64,000 nucleotides of DNA. Origin: Legionella lytica. GTDB lineage: Bacteria > Pseudomonadota > Gammaproteobacteria > Legionellales > Legionellaceae. Positions 8,265 to 17,140 of the stretch are shown here, one piece after another (positions within the stretch are counted from its first letter, which is position 1; each line of letters opens with the position of its first letter). The notes under the pieces were generated by a model that worked only from the letters and a program-made list of their open reading frames with translations, did not search any database and was not told where the DNA came from. The stretch covers positions 1,950,501 through 2,014,500 of the forward strand of contig NZ_CP071527.1 of the NCBI RefSeq assembly GCF_023921225.1, given 5' to 3'. The position numbers and the translations under genes are program-made.

Positions 8265-9389
8265 ATGCCTCAAAATTATTCTCAGCTAGCTACAGAATTA
8301 AATTTGTCCCCAGTCTATGAAAATGAAGCTCAGCTTATTGCAATTAAAAACTGGTGTGCCGATCATTTTTTAGATGATTTCAGAAAATTTAGAGAATATG
8401 CACCAACAGATGAATATCAATCATTAATAAAACTGGCAGAAGAATACTTAGATTTGTTTCCACAACATAATAGCGACATAAATGCTCCAAATAGTAATCT
8501 TGCCGGCCTTTCTCCCATACAATGGGCTACCTTAAAAGGATATAAAGACTTTTTAGAGCATCACATCAACAATGTAGATCCAATTAATCAAAGAACCCCT
8601 TTACACATAGCCGCAAGCTATGGGAAATTATCTGTTGTACAATTTTTATTACGCCATGGTGCAGAAAACACCCCTGATATCAGAGGCGAATATCCTATTC
8701 ATTTGGTCTTAACCTTAAATATCATAGAAGAACGCCCTACTTCAAAAAGCAAGAGCATACAAACTAGAACAAGCATTTATCGGTTATTAAAAGAAAATAA
8801 ACCTGAAGCGCTGGCAATGAAAGACTCAGAAGGTCGAAACGTTGCTCATCACATGGCAATATACGGATTTAATACACTATTGAGCGAATTGATTGGAACT
8901 AAAAGTGGACTGCTTATAGAAAATGATATAAAGAAGCTTACGCCAGCCCATTTAGCAATTAATACAGGACAAACTTCGAGTTTAACTTTATTACTCAAGG
9001 ATGAACGAATAAAAAATTTATTCGATGAAAAAGGAAGCTTATTACATTACGCTGCAGATGTAGGTTCAAAAGATCAAATTATAGCGTGTTTAAACGCGGG
9101 TATCGATGAACAGAGACTGGATCCAAACAACCGAACCCCTGCTATGCGCGCAGTACTTATGGGGAACGATAAAGCACTACCTGGTTTTAATATAGAAAGC
9201 TTGTCTCAAGAGCGAATTGGGGAAAATGAATTAACCCTCTTACACCTGGCAACAAAAAACAATATAGGGACATCCGAAAGATGGCTATCTGAAAATACTG
9301 TTCTCTCCAATGTACGAGATAAAACAGGGCTTCTTCCTGAGGATTATAGCTCAGAGGATAACCTTATCATCTCAAAAATAAGTCGCTAA
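8265..9389 (+). CDS. Ankyrin-repeat protein, candidate effector
   Basis: A 374-aa protein starting at ATG 8265 behind GGAG, 11 bp after the calpain/kinase gene and almost certainly co-transcribed with it. After a helical N-terminus of about 75 residues come seven or so ankyrin-type units. The clearest are RTPLHIAASYGKLSVVQFLL, GEYPIHLVL, GRNVAHHMAIYGF, LTPAHLAINTGQ, GSLLHYAADVG and LTLLHLATKN. Ankyrin repeats mediate protein-protein binding, and in Legionella they are common in Dot/Icm substrates. No enzymatic domain was seen. It may target the same host complex as the upstream protein; that is inference from the operon. Confidence 0.88.
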   Translation: MPQNYSQLATELNLSPVYENEAQLIAIKNWCADHFLDDFRKFREYAPTDEYQSLIKLAEEYLDLFPQHNSDINAPNSNLAGLSPIQWATLKGYKDFLEHHINNVDPINQRTPLHIAASYGKLSVVQFLLRHGAENTPDIRGEYPIHLVLTLNIIEERPTSKSKSIQTRTSIYRLLKENKPEALAMKDSEGRNVAHHMAIYGFNTLLSELIGTKSGLLIENDIKKLTPAHLAINTGQTSSLTLLLKDERIKNLFDEKGSLLHYAADVGSKDQIIACLNAGIDEQRLDPNNRTPAMRAVLMGNDKALPGFNIESLSQERIGENELTLLHLATKNNIGTSERWLSENTVLSNVRDKTGLLPEDYSSEDNLIISKISR

Positions 9390-9408
9390 AGATTTGTACA
9401 CTACAATT

Positions 9409-9438
9409 CCCCGTATTAGGATTTTGCTTAATATGGGG
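9409..9438 (+). terminator. Possible hairpin terminator after the ankyrin gene
   Basis: CCCCGTATTA and TAATATGGGG form a 10-bp stem with one mismatch and a 10-nt loop, 20 bp after the ankyrin stop codon. There is no strong T run, so its efficiency is uncertain. Confidence 0.4.
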
Positions 9439-9519
9439 TTATAGACCCATCCCAAGCCATTAACAAACTCAATAAAACACAGTATGATGCTGGCCTAAAT
9501 TAAAAATAGAGGTACCGCA

Positions 9520-10053
9520 ATGGATTCCATCAGAAAAATCATGAGTCGTTTTATATTTATGGGCAGATGGATTCAATTACCCTTATATTTAGGGCTTCTT
9601 TGCATTCTGGCTGCTTATGTTTATCGTTTTTTATGCGAACTAGCTGAACTTATTATTCACATCAACAAGGCCGATGATACCCTTATTATGCTGGGCGTAT
9701 TGGATCTAATTGACGTTGTGATGATAGCTAATCTACTCATTATGGTTATCTTAGGTGGTTATGAAACCTTCATTTCTCCCTTACGACTAGACTCCCACCC
9801 TGATCAGCCTGAATGGCTAGGACATTTAGATGCAGGAGGAATGAAAGTTAAATTGGCACTTGCATTAATAGGAATTTCCTCCATTCATTTATTACGTACC
9901 TTTATTGATCCGAGCAAATTAGATAATTATGGCATTATGTGGCAAGTAGTTATTCATTTAACACTTATTGTTTCCGCACTTGCAATTGCATTTACGAACA
10001 AAATACTCAGTCAAACCGCTACATCCCATGCGCTCAATGAAGAAATTCATTAA
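9520..10053 (+). CDS. UPF0114 (YqhA-like) inner-membrane protein
   Basis: This 177-aa protein has the layout of the YqhA/UPF0114 family: a basic N-terminus, two hydrophobic segments around residues 18-40 and 55-82, the loop GGYETFISPLRLD, then DAGGMKVKLALALIGISSIH and a last hydrophobic segment near 145-165. The family's function is unknown. AGAGG lies about 8 bases before the ATG. It stands alone with its own spacing on both sides, so it is probably a single transcription unit. Confidence 0.85.
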   Translation: MDSIRKIMSRFIFMGRWIQLPLYLGLLCILAAYVYRFLCELAELIIHINKADDTLIMLGVLDLIDVVMIANLLIMVILGGYETFISPLRLDSHPDQPEWLGHLDAGGMKVKLALALIGISSIHLLRTFIDPSKLDNYGIMWQVVIHLTLIVSALAIAFTNKILSQTATSHALNEEIH

Positions 10054-10350
10054 TCGTTGAATTAAAAAAAGTTTGTTGACTATAAATACAGTTACTGTAC
10101 ATTTAACACTAGCAATTTAATGGCTAAACACAGAGTATGTTAACTTTAGAATAACGTGTTCCCTGCCTATATCCCGCTGCTTGTCCGCGTGATATAGGAA
10201 TCAGAGATAACTCTAGATTCCGCGGAAATTCCGTAGAACGTCGATAAAAAGGCTTAACACCTAACTAAATGATAGTAAATTACTGTACTCTAACCACGAT
10301 GTTGCTTTATCCAGAAAATGATTTTTTTTAACAATACAGGAGTAATATAT
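10054..10350. other. 297-bp gap with palindromes and a promoter-like pair
   Basis: No gene is supported here. TTGACT at 10076 and TACATT at 10098 are spaced 16 bp like a sigma-70 promoter and embrace the perfect 13-bp palindrome TACAGTTACTGTA (10089-10101). The segment TTACTGTAC recurs near 10277, about 75 bp before the next gene. Between them CCTATATC and GATATAGG form an 8-bp inverted repeat around 10164-10199, followed by an imperfect GAATC/GATTC stem. A small RNA or a repressor-controlled leader is possible, but nothing identifies one. Confidence 0.4.
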
Positions 10351-10740
10351 ATGTTTAAAGCAAAATTAGCTGCCTTTACCAGCGCCTTAATTCTTGCTGG
10401 AACTACTTTTGCTAGTTCAGAAGTATGTCCTGATCTAAGTGCGATTCAAGCCGAAGGTTTTTCAATGTCAATGCAAGTTTATGGTGTTTATGCTGCTTAT
10501 CAAATTAGCGATTTTGGCACCGATGAAAACTGGGGTTTTGTAATGGCGCCTGTTGAGGCTGATTCTGAAGAAGAAGCAGTAGAAAATGCAAACGATATCT
10601 TAAACAGTATGACTGCCCCAGGCGTTCTTATCGATACTGGTGTTTGCAACTATGATACGGGTGTGCCCGACGTTTATGCCGTAGCGATTCAAGATGAATT
10701 CCCAACACCATTAAAATTAAGACAACATATTCCCCACTAA
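10351..10740 (+). CDS. Small secreted protein, DUF4949-like
   Basis: The start is placed at ATG 10351 because CAGGAG lies about 8 bases upstream; this gives 129 aa. A signal peptide (MFKAKLAAFTSALILAGTTF followed by AS) precedes a mature domain with cysteines in EVCPDL and GVCNYD that may pair. Size, the phrase YGVYAAYQISDFGTDENWGF and the genus context suggest the Legionella family annotated as DUF4949, from memory. Function is unknown; export to the periplasm or medium is expected. Confidence 0.75.
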   Translation: MFKAKLAAFTSALILAGTTFASSEVCPDLSAIQAEGFSMSMQVYGVYAAYQISDFGTDENWGFVMAPVEADSEEEAVENANDILNSMTAPGVLIDTGVCNYDTGVPDVYAVAIQDEFPTPLKLRQHIPH

Positions 10741-10782
10741 TCTAGTCTTATGTAAGCATTTCGCGTAATAGCGTCTAAAACA

Positions 10783-10801
10783 CCCGCGGCTTGGCCGCGG
10801 G
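10783..10801. repeat. CCCGCGG hairpin repeat (family C)
   Basis: CCCGCGG and CCGCGGG flank a five-base loop and are followed by AATTC, 43 bp after the DUF4949-like stop codon. Matching copies lie at 16323, 25140 and 57607. The element could protect or end the transcript. Confidence 0.8.
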
Positions 10802-10953
10802 AATTCTAAATAAACTCTGTAAGCATTTACCTTGTTCGTACCTTGGCAACAAAAATCAACCTACAATAAGCCCAAAATGTTCTATAATTGATCTTATTCA
10901 GACGCTTTTTTGTTGTATTTTTAACCGTTAACTTCAACTACGAGGTGTGAAAA

Positions 10954-11919
10954 ATGGATTTAAGTAAACGCATCGAACCCAAAACCTGGGCTTTTGTAGA
11001 AAAAATCAAACAAGCTGGCGGAAAACCACTCTATGATCTTCCTGTAGAGGAAGGCAGAGCTATATTTGATAAATTACAGGAATTATCAACTGATAAACCT
11101 GCAGTGGATATTGATGATCACGTAATTAAGCAAGGAGCTAAAGGTGATCTCAACATTCGTATTGTTCGCCCTAAAGGTGCTAAAGAGTCTTTGCCCGTAA
11201 TTATGTTTTATCATGGTGCAGGTTGGGTTTTTGGTGATTACCAAACCCACGGGCGACTCGTACGTGAATTGTCTGTTGGCGCTCATGCTGCCGTTGTATT
11301 TGTGCAATACAGCTTAGCTCCTGAGGCGCAATATCCTACACAAATTGAGCAAGGCTATACTGCAATGAAATACGTTGCTGAACATGGTAAAGAGCTCAAT
11401 CTGGACACATCACGGTTAACCGTTGCTGGTGATAGCGTTGGTGGAAACATGGCGATTGCAATGACCCTGATGGCAAAACAACGTGGTGGTCCTAGAATTG
11501 ACTATCAAGTACTCATTTATCCTGTAACTGATGCCAATTTTGAAAATGCTTCTTATACTGAATTCGCTGAAGGACCATGGCTGACTAAAAAAGCCATGCA
11601 GTGGTTCTGGGATAATTATTTGCCTGATAAAGCACGAAGAAAAGAAATAACTGCTTCGCCCTTGCAAGCAACGGTTGAGCAATTAAAAGACTTGCCTCCT
11701 GCATTGGTTATTAATGGTGAGTGCGATGTCTTACGTGATGAAGGTGAAGCATATGAGCATAAGCTCAATGCAGCTGGGGTTCCTGTAACTGGAATTCGTC
11801 ATCATGGTACGATTCATGACTTCTTGATGCTCAACGATTTAGCAGATACACCCGCGTGCCGTAATGCAATCGAAACTATTACTGCGCATTTGCGTTCAGT
11901 GTTTGCGAAAAAGCATTAA
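10954..11919 (+). CDS. Alpha/beta hydrolase, HSL-family esterase
   Basis: A 321-aa cytosolic enzyme of the hormone-sensitive-lipase (hydrolase family 3) type. The oxyanion-hole motif is HGAGW at His87 (usual form HGGGW), the nucleophile elbow is GDSVGG with Ser161, the acid is Asp258 in GECDVLRDE, and the base is His288 in TIHDF. Length and spacing are normal for the family, which hydrolyses short-chain esters and acetylated substrates. The start at ATG 10954 follows GAGGTG. It is monocistronic, ending at a hairpin before a convergent gene. The natural substrate cannot be told from sequence. Confidence 0.92.
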   Translation: MDLSKRIEPKTWAFVEKIKQAGGKPLYDLPVEEGRAIFDKLQELSTDKPAVDIDDHVIKQGAKGDLNIRIVRPKGAKESLPVIMFYHGAGWVFGDYQTHGRLVRELSVGAHAAVVFVQYSLAPEAQYPTQIEQGYTAMKYVAEHGKELNLDTSRLTVAGDSVGGNMAIAMTLMAKQRGGPRIDYQVLIYPVTDANFENASYTEFAEGPWLTKKAMQWFWDNYLPDKARRKEITASPLQATVEQLKDLPPALVINGECDVLRDEGEAYEHKLNAAGVPVTGIRHHGTIHDFLMLNDLADTPACRNAIETITAHLRSVFAKKH

Positions 11920-11928
11920 AATATCCTT

Positions 11929-11956
11929 GCTGGGCTTTACAGCCCAGCCTACTTTT
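11929..11956 (+). terminator. Hairpin between esterase and cyclase genes
   Basis: GCTGGGC and GCCCAGC form a perfect 7-bp stem with a six-base loop 10 bp after the esterase stop, followed by CTACTTTTATT. The same CTGGGC/GCCCAG stem recurs at 60943, so it may be a dispersed element serving as a terminator. Confidence 0.55.
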
Positions 11957-11974
11957 ATTCAGTCAGAATGACGT

Positions 11975-13183
11975 TTAATGAGTTACTCTCTTCACCCTAG
12001 CCACATCATAAATCGTAATCGGCTCTTGAATTCCTTTGACTTTAACGCGCAAATGCCCATTTGTTTCAATATTTTGCCCAATCTCAGAATAAGTAGCCTC
12101 AGAAATTAAGATTTGACCACCTAGGCTTAATCCTTGGATGCGAGAAGATAAATTAACTGAAGAGCCTATGGCACTGTATTGCATGCGTTTTTTAGAACCA
12201 ATGTTACCTACTATGGCATTTCCTGTATTAATGCCAATACCCATATCTAATTGAGGTAGATTTTTTTGCTCATTTTCCCGATTAAATTTTTTAAGCTCTT
12301 TTTGCATATCCAATGCACAATCTACGGCACGTAAAGAGTCGTTTTCTGTCGTGTATGGCGCCCCAAAAAGGACCATAATCGCATCACCAATAAAGGCATC
12401 TACAGTACCCTTATGCCTCTCAATTACCCGTACCATTCGAGTAAAATATGCATTCAAAAGCGCAACGAGCTGCTTAGCAGGAACTTTTTCTGATAAAGAG
12501 GTAAAATTTCTTAAGTCACTAAATAGGATGGTAATTTTAGTTTCATTGCCCCCCAATTTATGCTGTGTTGGGGACGCTAAAATGGTGTTTACCACATCAT
12601 CAGACATATAAAAGCTGAAGGTTTTACGAATCAAGTCATTACGTATCTCTAATTGTTTTCTAATTTTACACAATACATGATTTGAATAACGTAAAGAAAG
12701 CTCATCTTTAGCAATATTAGCCAGGGTTATCAACAACTCAAGTTGCTCCGGCCTAAGCTCTTTGGGAATGGTATCTGCCAGGCAAAAAGTTCCTACATTA
12801 TAACCATCAGGAGAAGTAAGAGGCACACCGGCATAAAATCGAATAAAAGGTGAGTTTCGTACAAAAGGATTGTTTACAAATCGCTGATCTAGGGTCAAAT
12901 CTTGAATAATTAAGGGTTCATTTTTTTTTATTGTCTCATTACAAAAAGCAATTTCTCGTGGAGTCTCTTTCTCTTTTAAACCATGCAATGATTTAAACCA
13001 CAGCCTTTTTTCATCTAAAAAAGCAATATAACAAATGGGAGCTTTTAATAAATCAACAGCTAAGCGCACTAAGCGGTCATAGCCCTCTTCACTATGAGTA
13101 TCCATGATTTGCAAAGCATTCAAAGCATTAACCCTTTGTTGCTCTAATTGGTCACTGCTTAATGATTTTTTTGCCATAGCCAT
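11975..13183 (-). CDS. GAF-domain class III nucleotide cyclase
   Basis: The start is set at ATG 13183 because GGAG lies eight bases upstream; an ATG twelve codons earlier lacks such a site. This gives 402 aa. Residues 25-165 form a GAF domain, and 213-385 a class III cyclase domain. The metal-binding aspartates are present (Asp223 in FSDLRNF, Asp267 in FIGDAIM), as are transition-state residues Asn344 and Arg348 in SSVNLSSR. The residue that normally contacts the purine as Lys (usual DKFIGD) is Ala263, and the partner after the IG is Ser341 instead of Asp/Thr. Cyclic-AMP synthesis is therefore likely but not certain. Soluble; signal unknown. Confidence 0.88.
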   Translation of the reverse strand: MAMAKKSLSSDQLEQQRVNALNALQIMDTHSEEGYDRLVRLAVDLLKAPICYIAFLDEKRLWFKSLHGLKEKETPREIAFCNETIKKNEPLIIQDLTLDQRFVNNPFVRNSPFIRFYAGVPLTSPDGYNVGTFCLADTIPKELRPEQLELLITLANIAKDELSLRYSNHVLCKIRKQLEIRNDLIRKTFSFYMSDDVVNTILASPTQHKLGGNETKITILFSDLRNFTSLSEKVPAKQLVALLNAYFTRMVRVIERHKGTVDAFIGDAIMVLFGAPYTTENDSLRAVDCALDMQKELKKFNRENEQKNLPQLDMGIGINTGNAIVGNIGSKKRMQYSAIGSSVNLSSRIQGLSLGGQILISEATYSEIGQNIETNGHLRVKVKGIQEPITIYDVARVKRVTH

Positions 13184-13340
13184 GTTAATCACTCCATTAC
13201 ACAGAGACATCAAACCCATTAAATCAAGTATAGACCATCAGAATTTATCAACTATGCTTCGCGTGTAAGGCACAGCTCCCCCTCTTCATTCGAATGACGA
13301 CCACGGGATTTAAGTTAAAGAATTGTACTCAAAATAGATA

Positions 13341-13428
13341 CCATCATTGCGAGAAACGTAGTGACGAAGCAATCCAGGAGTGCGTGGCACAAAACCATGG
13401 ATTGCTTCACTGTGTTCACAATGACGGT
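13341..13428. repeat. Repeat family A in the cyclase/aminopeptidase gap
   Basis: An 88-bp copy with outer arms ATCATTGCGAG and CAATGACGG and inner arms GCAATCC and GGATTGC. It sits in the 402-bp divergent region between the cyclase and aminopeptidase genes. Apart from it, I see no other element in that gap beyond the AGGAG site of the aminopeptidase gene. Confidence 0.75.
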
Positions 13429-13585
13429 CGTGGAAAGACTGTTAGAAATAACACTATCTGTCATTGTAATTATCCCAAATAAATCCAGCCTATTCCTAGC
13501 TTTAAAACCAGTTGAAAGAGTTGCAATAAATAGATTGATCTTATATTGTGTCATCGGGATTAAATGTAACTAAACAGGAGTTGTT

Positions 13586-16309
13586 ATGCCCAAGCAGAGT
13601 GACTATAAGGTTTTGGATTTTATTACCCCCAGTATTTCTCTTACCTTCGATCTAACCAAAGAGCCTATACAAACAAAAGCACTGCTTGTGGTTGGACGAA
13701 ATCCAAACTCCTCATCCGAGGCCACTGATCTACATCTAAACTGTGAAAATATAAAATTAATAAGCCTTTCCTTAGGAGGGAAACCTCTGCATCCTGATGA
13801 ATATGAGCTAAAAGACAATATATTAACTATTAAAAACGTGCCTCCCAAAGGCCTTTTTTATCTTGAAGCCATTTCTGAGTTAGGTCAAAACACCGACTTG
13901 TTTGGTTTATATAAAACAGAAGGCACTGTCTTAGTGAAAGCAGAAACCGAAGGTTTACGACGTGTATTCCCCTGTATCGACAGACCCGATAATTTAGCAG
14001 ATTACGTTACCACCATCATTGCAAATGAAAATCAATACCCAACCCTGCTCTCGAATGGGGTTCTTACAAGAAAACGCAGCTATGATAATGGAGTCCATTC
14101 AGTCACATGGAATGACCCAATTGCCAAGCCCAGTTATCTTTTTGCCATGGTGGCTGGTGATTTAACGTGTTCTGCCGCCACGTATAAAACAAAACAAGGT
14201 CGAGAAGTACCGATCGAATTTTACCTTCCCAAAAGCGATATTGAAAAATGCGATTTCGCTAAAGACATACTAAAAGGTGCCATGAAATATGACGAAGATC
14301 GTTTTAATTTAGAGTACCTCCCTGAGCTAGTTAAAATTGCCGGGGTTAATAAGTATGCCTCTGGGGCATCTGAACCAACAGGCTTAATTTTATTTAACAC
14401 TGCAAATCTATTAGCTACTCAAGCAAGTAGAACAGATACCGATTTTATCCGTGTTCTTGACGTGGTAGCACATGAATACTTTCATACCTGGAGCGGTAAT
14501 TTAGTGACCATTCGCGACTGGTTTAATCTGTCCTATAAAGAAGGATTAACCACACTAAGAGCGTCTTTATTCTTAGAGCATTGTTTAGGGGTAGATTTAG
14601 ACCGAATGTTTGATGGAAGAAGTCTGGACGAACGCGCCCCAAGACCAGAGTCATACACTGCAGTACGCAGTTTATACACTACCGCAGCCTACGAAAAAGG
14701 GGCGGAAATTTTCCGTATGATCATGAATGCCATGGGTGAAAAAACATTCAATAAATGCTTGTCTGTCTTTTTGAAAAAGAACACTGGTAAAGCCATTACC
14801 CTAGAAGACATTATTGACTCCTTGAGTAGTCAATCTAATGTTGAATTGCGGCCCTTTTTAAACTGGTTCTCGGCCACCGGAACCCCTAAGGTTACGGTAA
14901 CGGATGAATACAATTCAGAAACAAAAACTTATAAAATAAAATGTGTCACTCACGATGGCAAAGATCGCCCAATTCCAGTGAATCTCATGTTATTCAGCAA
15001 AGACGGAACCCCAATTTCTCAAGAAGATGTTCTTATGCTGGATAAACCCGAAATGGAATTTGAATATACCAATATCCATGAGCTCCCAACACCGTCATTA
15101 CTGCGTGGATTTTCAGCGCCAATACACTTGCAATATGAATACAGTAACGAGCAATTACTGTTGTTAATGCAGTATGATGGAGATATTTATAATAAGTGCA
15201 AAGCAGCCAAAATGCTTATTACCCACATGGTTCAGGATTATTGTGCTGGTAAGGAACTTGAATTTAGCTCCGACTTTATTGTCGCCTACATGAATTTATT
15301 GCTTAACAACCAACAAAAAACTTGGGTTTTAGCCGAATTGTTGGCACTACCTTCAGAAGAAGCATTAATTGCCAGTTTACCCAATGCTGATTTTGAAAAA
15401 ATTGCCGAAGCACGTCGATTGATCCAAAAAGAACTGGGTATGTCCTTAAAGGCTGATTTACAAGTAACAATTGACGAACTCCAGGCACCAGCTAAAACAG
15501 ATTCCCACGCCCTTTTTGATATTAATGCAGCAGGTAATCGTCGCCTTAAATCGGTGTGCTATTCTTATTTACTGGCAGCTGATCCAGAAGCCTCGCAATA
15601 CGCCTTAATTGCTCAGTTTAATGAAGCTTTAGGTAAGAATATGACCGAAACCGTTTCGGCATTAAGCTTGTTAGTTAACATCAATTACAGCCAAGTGAAT
15701 GAGTTATTAGAACAATTCTATACTTATTGGAAGCATGATATTGATGCCATTAACTACTGGTTTAATTTACAAGCAGCGGCCCATTCAACAACAGTTATAA
15801 GTCGAGTAGCAGATCTTTTAAAGCATGAAGCCTTTGACATGACCAACCCTAATAAAGTAAATGCATTATTAGGCGTATTTATCAAAAACCCATATGGTTT
15901 CCATGACGCCTCCGGTGTAGGCTATGAATTAGTTGCCTCAACTATTTTAAAATTGGAGCAATTTAACCCAAGCTTAGCCGCAAATCTCACTGAGAAATTT
16001 AGTAGCTGGATAAAAGTAGAACCCAAACGCCAAAAACTAATGTTAGATTGCTTGTCTCATATATATGAAAAAGCGTCTACTGAAGATGTGAGAAACATGG
16101 CAAAAAAGGAGTTAGAGAAGGCTAACGTTACATTACCTTCTCCAAAACCTCGTCTTATTATCGACCCACAACGAATTATGTGGGACTTTTTTGCAGATGA
16201 GACGCCTCCTCGAAGCAAAAAAGTAAGCCCTAGAGAAGAACCTAGCCCACCAGAGCAAGATCCGACAGGCTTATTCGATGATATATTGAATGGTAGTAAT
16301 GTTTTATAA
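13586..16309 (+). CDS. pepN: M1-family aminopeptidase (PepN type)
   Basis: A 907-aa zinc metallopeptidase that removes N-terminal residues from peptides in the cytosol. The zinc site is HEYFH (His296, His300) with Glu319 eighteen residues on, and Glu297 as the general base. A catalytic Tyr is probable in SLYTTAAYEKG. The exopeptidase motif, usually GAMEN, reads GASEP, keeping Glu263. The body is close to E. coli PepN in length and layout, plus a Pro/Glu-rich tail (PPRSKKVSPREEPSPPEQDP) that E. coli PepN lacks. AGGAG precedes the ATG. Single transcription unit ending at a family C hairpin. Confidence 0.93.
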   Translation: MPKQSDYKVLDFITPSISLTFDLTKEPIQTKALLVVGRNPNSSSEATDLHLNCENIKLISLSLGGKPLHPDEYELKDNILTIKNVPPKGLFYLEAISELGQNTDLFGLYKTEGTVLVKAETEGLRRVFPCIDRPDNLADYVTTIIANENQYPTLLSNGVLTRKRSYDNGVHSVTWNDPIAKPSYLFAMVAGDLTCSAATYKTKQGREVPIEFYLPKSDIEKCDFAKDILKGAMKYDEDRFNLEYLPELVKIAGVNKYASGASEPTGLILFNTANLLATQASRTDTDFIRVLDVVAHEYFHTWSGNLVTIRDWFNLSYKEGLTTLRASLFLEHCLGVDLDRMFDGRSLDERAPRPESYTAVRSLYTTAAYEKGAEIFRMIMNAMGEKTFNKCLSVFLKKNTGKAITLEDIIDSLSSQSNVELRPFLNWFSATGTPKVTVTDEYNSETKTYKIKCVTHDGKDRPIPVNLMLFSKDGTPISQEDVLMLDKPEMEFEYTNIHELPTPSLLRGFSAPIHLQYEYSNEQLLLLMQYDGDIYNKCKAAKMLITHMVQDYCAGKELEFSSDFIVAYMNLLLNNQQKTWVLAELLALPSEEALIASLPNADFEKIAEARRLIQKELGMSLKADLQVTIDELQAPAKTDSHALFDINAAGNRRLKSVCYSYLLAADPEASQYALIAQFNEALGKNMTETVSALSLLVNINYSQVNELLEQFYTYWKHDIDAINYWFNLQAAAHSTTVISRVADLLKHEAFDMTNPNKVNALLGVFIKNPYGFHDASGVGYELVASTILKLEQFNPSLAANLTEKFSSWIKVEPKRQKLMLDCLSHIYEKASTEDVRNMAKKELEKANVTLPSPKPRLIIDPQRIMWDFFADETPPRSKKVSPREEPSPPEQDPTGLFDDILNGSNVL

Positions 16310-16314
16310 AAACA

Positions 16315-16500
16315 CCGCGGCTCCCGCGGTCAAACCGCGGGAATTCGGCGACAGACCTGTAGGTCTAATGGAATTTACTTAAGGAATTCGCCTCGCACAT
16401 GGGCTCCAGGCTACTTTTAATGTATTCCGAACGAGCATCTAGGCAATTTTAAATGTAGACTAGATGCAGCGCAGCGAAATCCGGGGAGTGATGAGCATAG
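16315..16500. repeat. Family C hairpin followed by a GCAGCGCAGCG repeat
   Basis: CCCGCGG and CCGCGGG (16323-16341) with following GAATTC begin 14 bp after the aminopeptidase stop. Further on, CTCCAGGCTACTTTTAATG and ATGCAGCGCAGCGAAATCCGG form the two ends of a second dispersed palindrome, a relative of the element at 36279. The gap holds no gene. Confidence 0.7.
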
Positions 16501-16528
16501 CGAATTCGTCTTAGCTTAATAAGCAAGC

Positions 16529-17089
16529 TTATTCATGATCCGGATGAACAACGAAAATACCTGGCGCATTACGTAAATACTCATTGTAATCCATTCCATA
16601 ACCAAAAATGAAATGATCTTCTATTTGCAACCCAACAAAATCAGCAGCTTGCAAACCATTTTCAACACGCTTGCGGTATTTATCAACCAATACAGCACTG
16701 TATACTTTCTTTGCACCTAATTGATGAATTTCATCAATAATGGCAGCAAGAGTAATCCCCCCATCAAGAATGTCATCAACCACTAAAACAGTTCTTCCAG
16801 CCAAATTAACAGATGGTTTTACTTTCCAATGGATATCGCCACCAACGGTCGCACCACGGTAACGAGTTGCATGAACATAATCTACTTCTAAAGGAAAATC
16901 CAAACGAGGAAGCAAGTTGCCTAAAAGAACCAGTCCGCCAACCATAACACATAACAATACAGGGTTTTCATCCTGCAATTCCTTATGGATGTTAATCGCC
17001 ATTCGATCTAAAGCAGCTTCAACTTCATTAGTTGTAAACAAGCAAGTAGATTTTTCATATACTTCTTTAATTTTACTAGGAATAGTCAT
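16529..17089 (-). CDS. hpt: Hypoxanthine phosphoribosyltransferase
   Basis: A 186-aa purine-salvage enzyme that joins hypoxanthine (and usually guanine) to PRPP to give IMP or GMP. The PRPP-binding loop is [13 protein letters not shown] near residues 100-112, preceded by the flexible-loop region with RYRG and followed by VDKYRKR and an FVGLQI segment typical of the C-terminal purine site. Length fits bacterial Hpt proteins. The ATG is preceded by GAGAG. Its downstream partner was not identified; the DUF1820 gene lies 51 bp upstream on the same strand. Confidence 0.92.
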   Translation of the reverse strand: MTIPSKIKEVYEKSTCLFTTNEVEAALDRMAINIHKELQDENPVLLCVMVGGLVLLGNLLPRLDFPLEVDYVHATRYRGATVGGDIHWKVKPSVNLAGRTVLVVDDILDGGITLAAIIDEIHQLGAKKVYSAVLVDKYRKRVENGLQAADFVGLQIEDHFIFGYGMDYNEYLRNAPGIFVVHPDHE

Positions 17090-17140
17090 TTATGTGTCTC
17101 TCGGTAAAGATAGGGTTATATATTAGGAGTTGTTTCATTC

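Noticed and set aside
10076..10103. LexA box
   Set aside because: The palindrome TACAGTTACTGTA has CAG and CTG in the opposite order to the CTG-N10-CAG of gamma-proteobacterial LexA sites.
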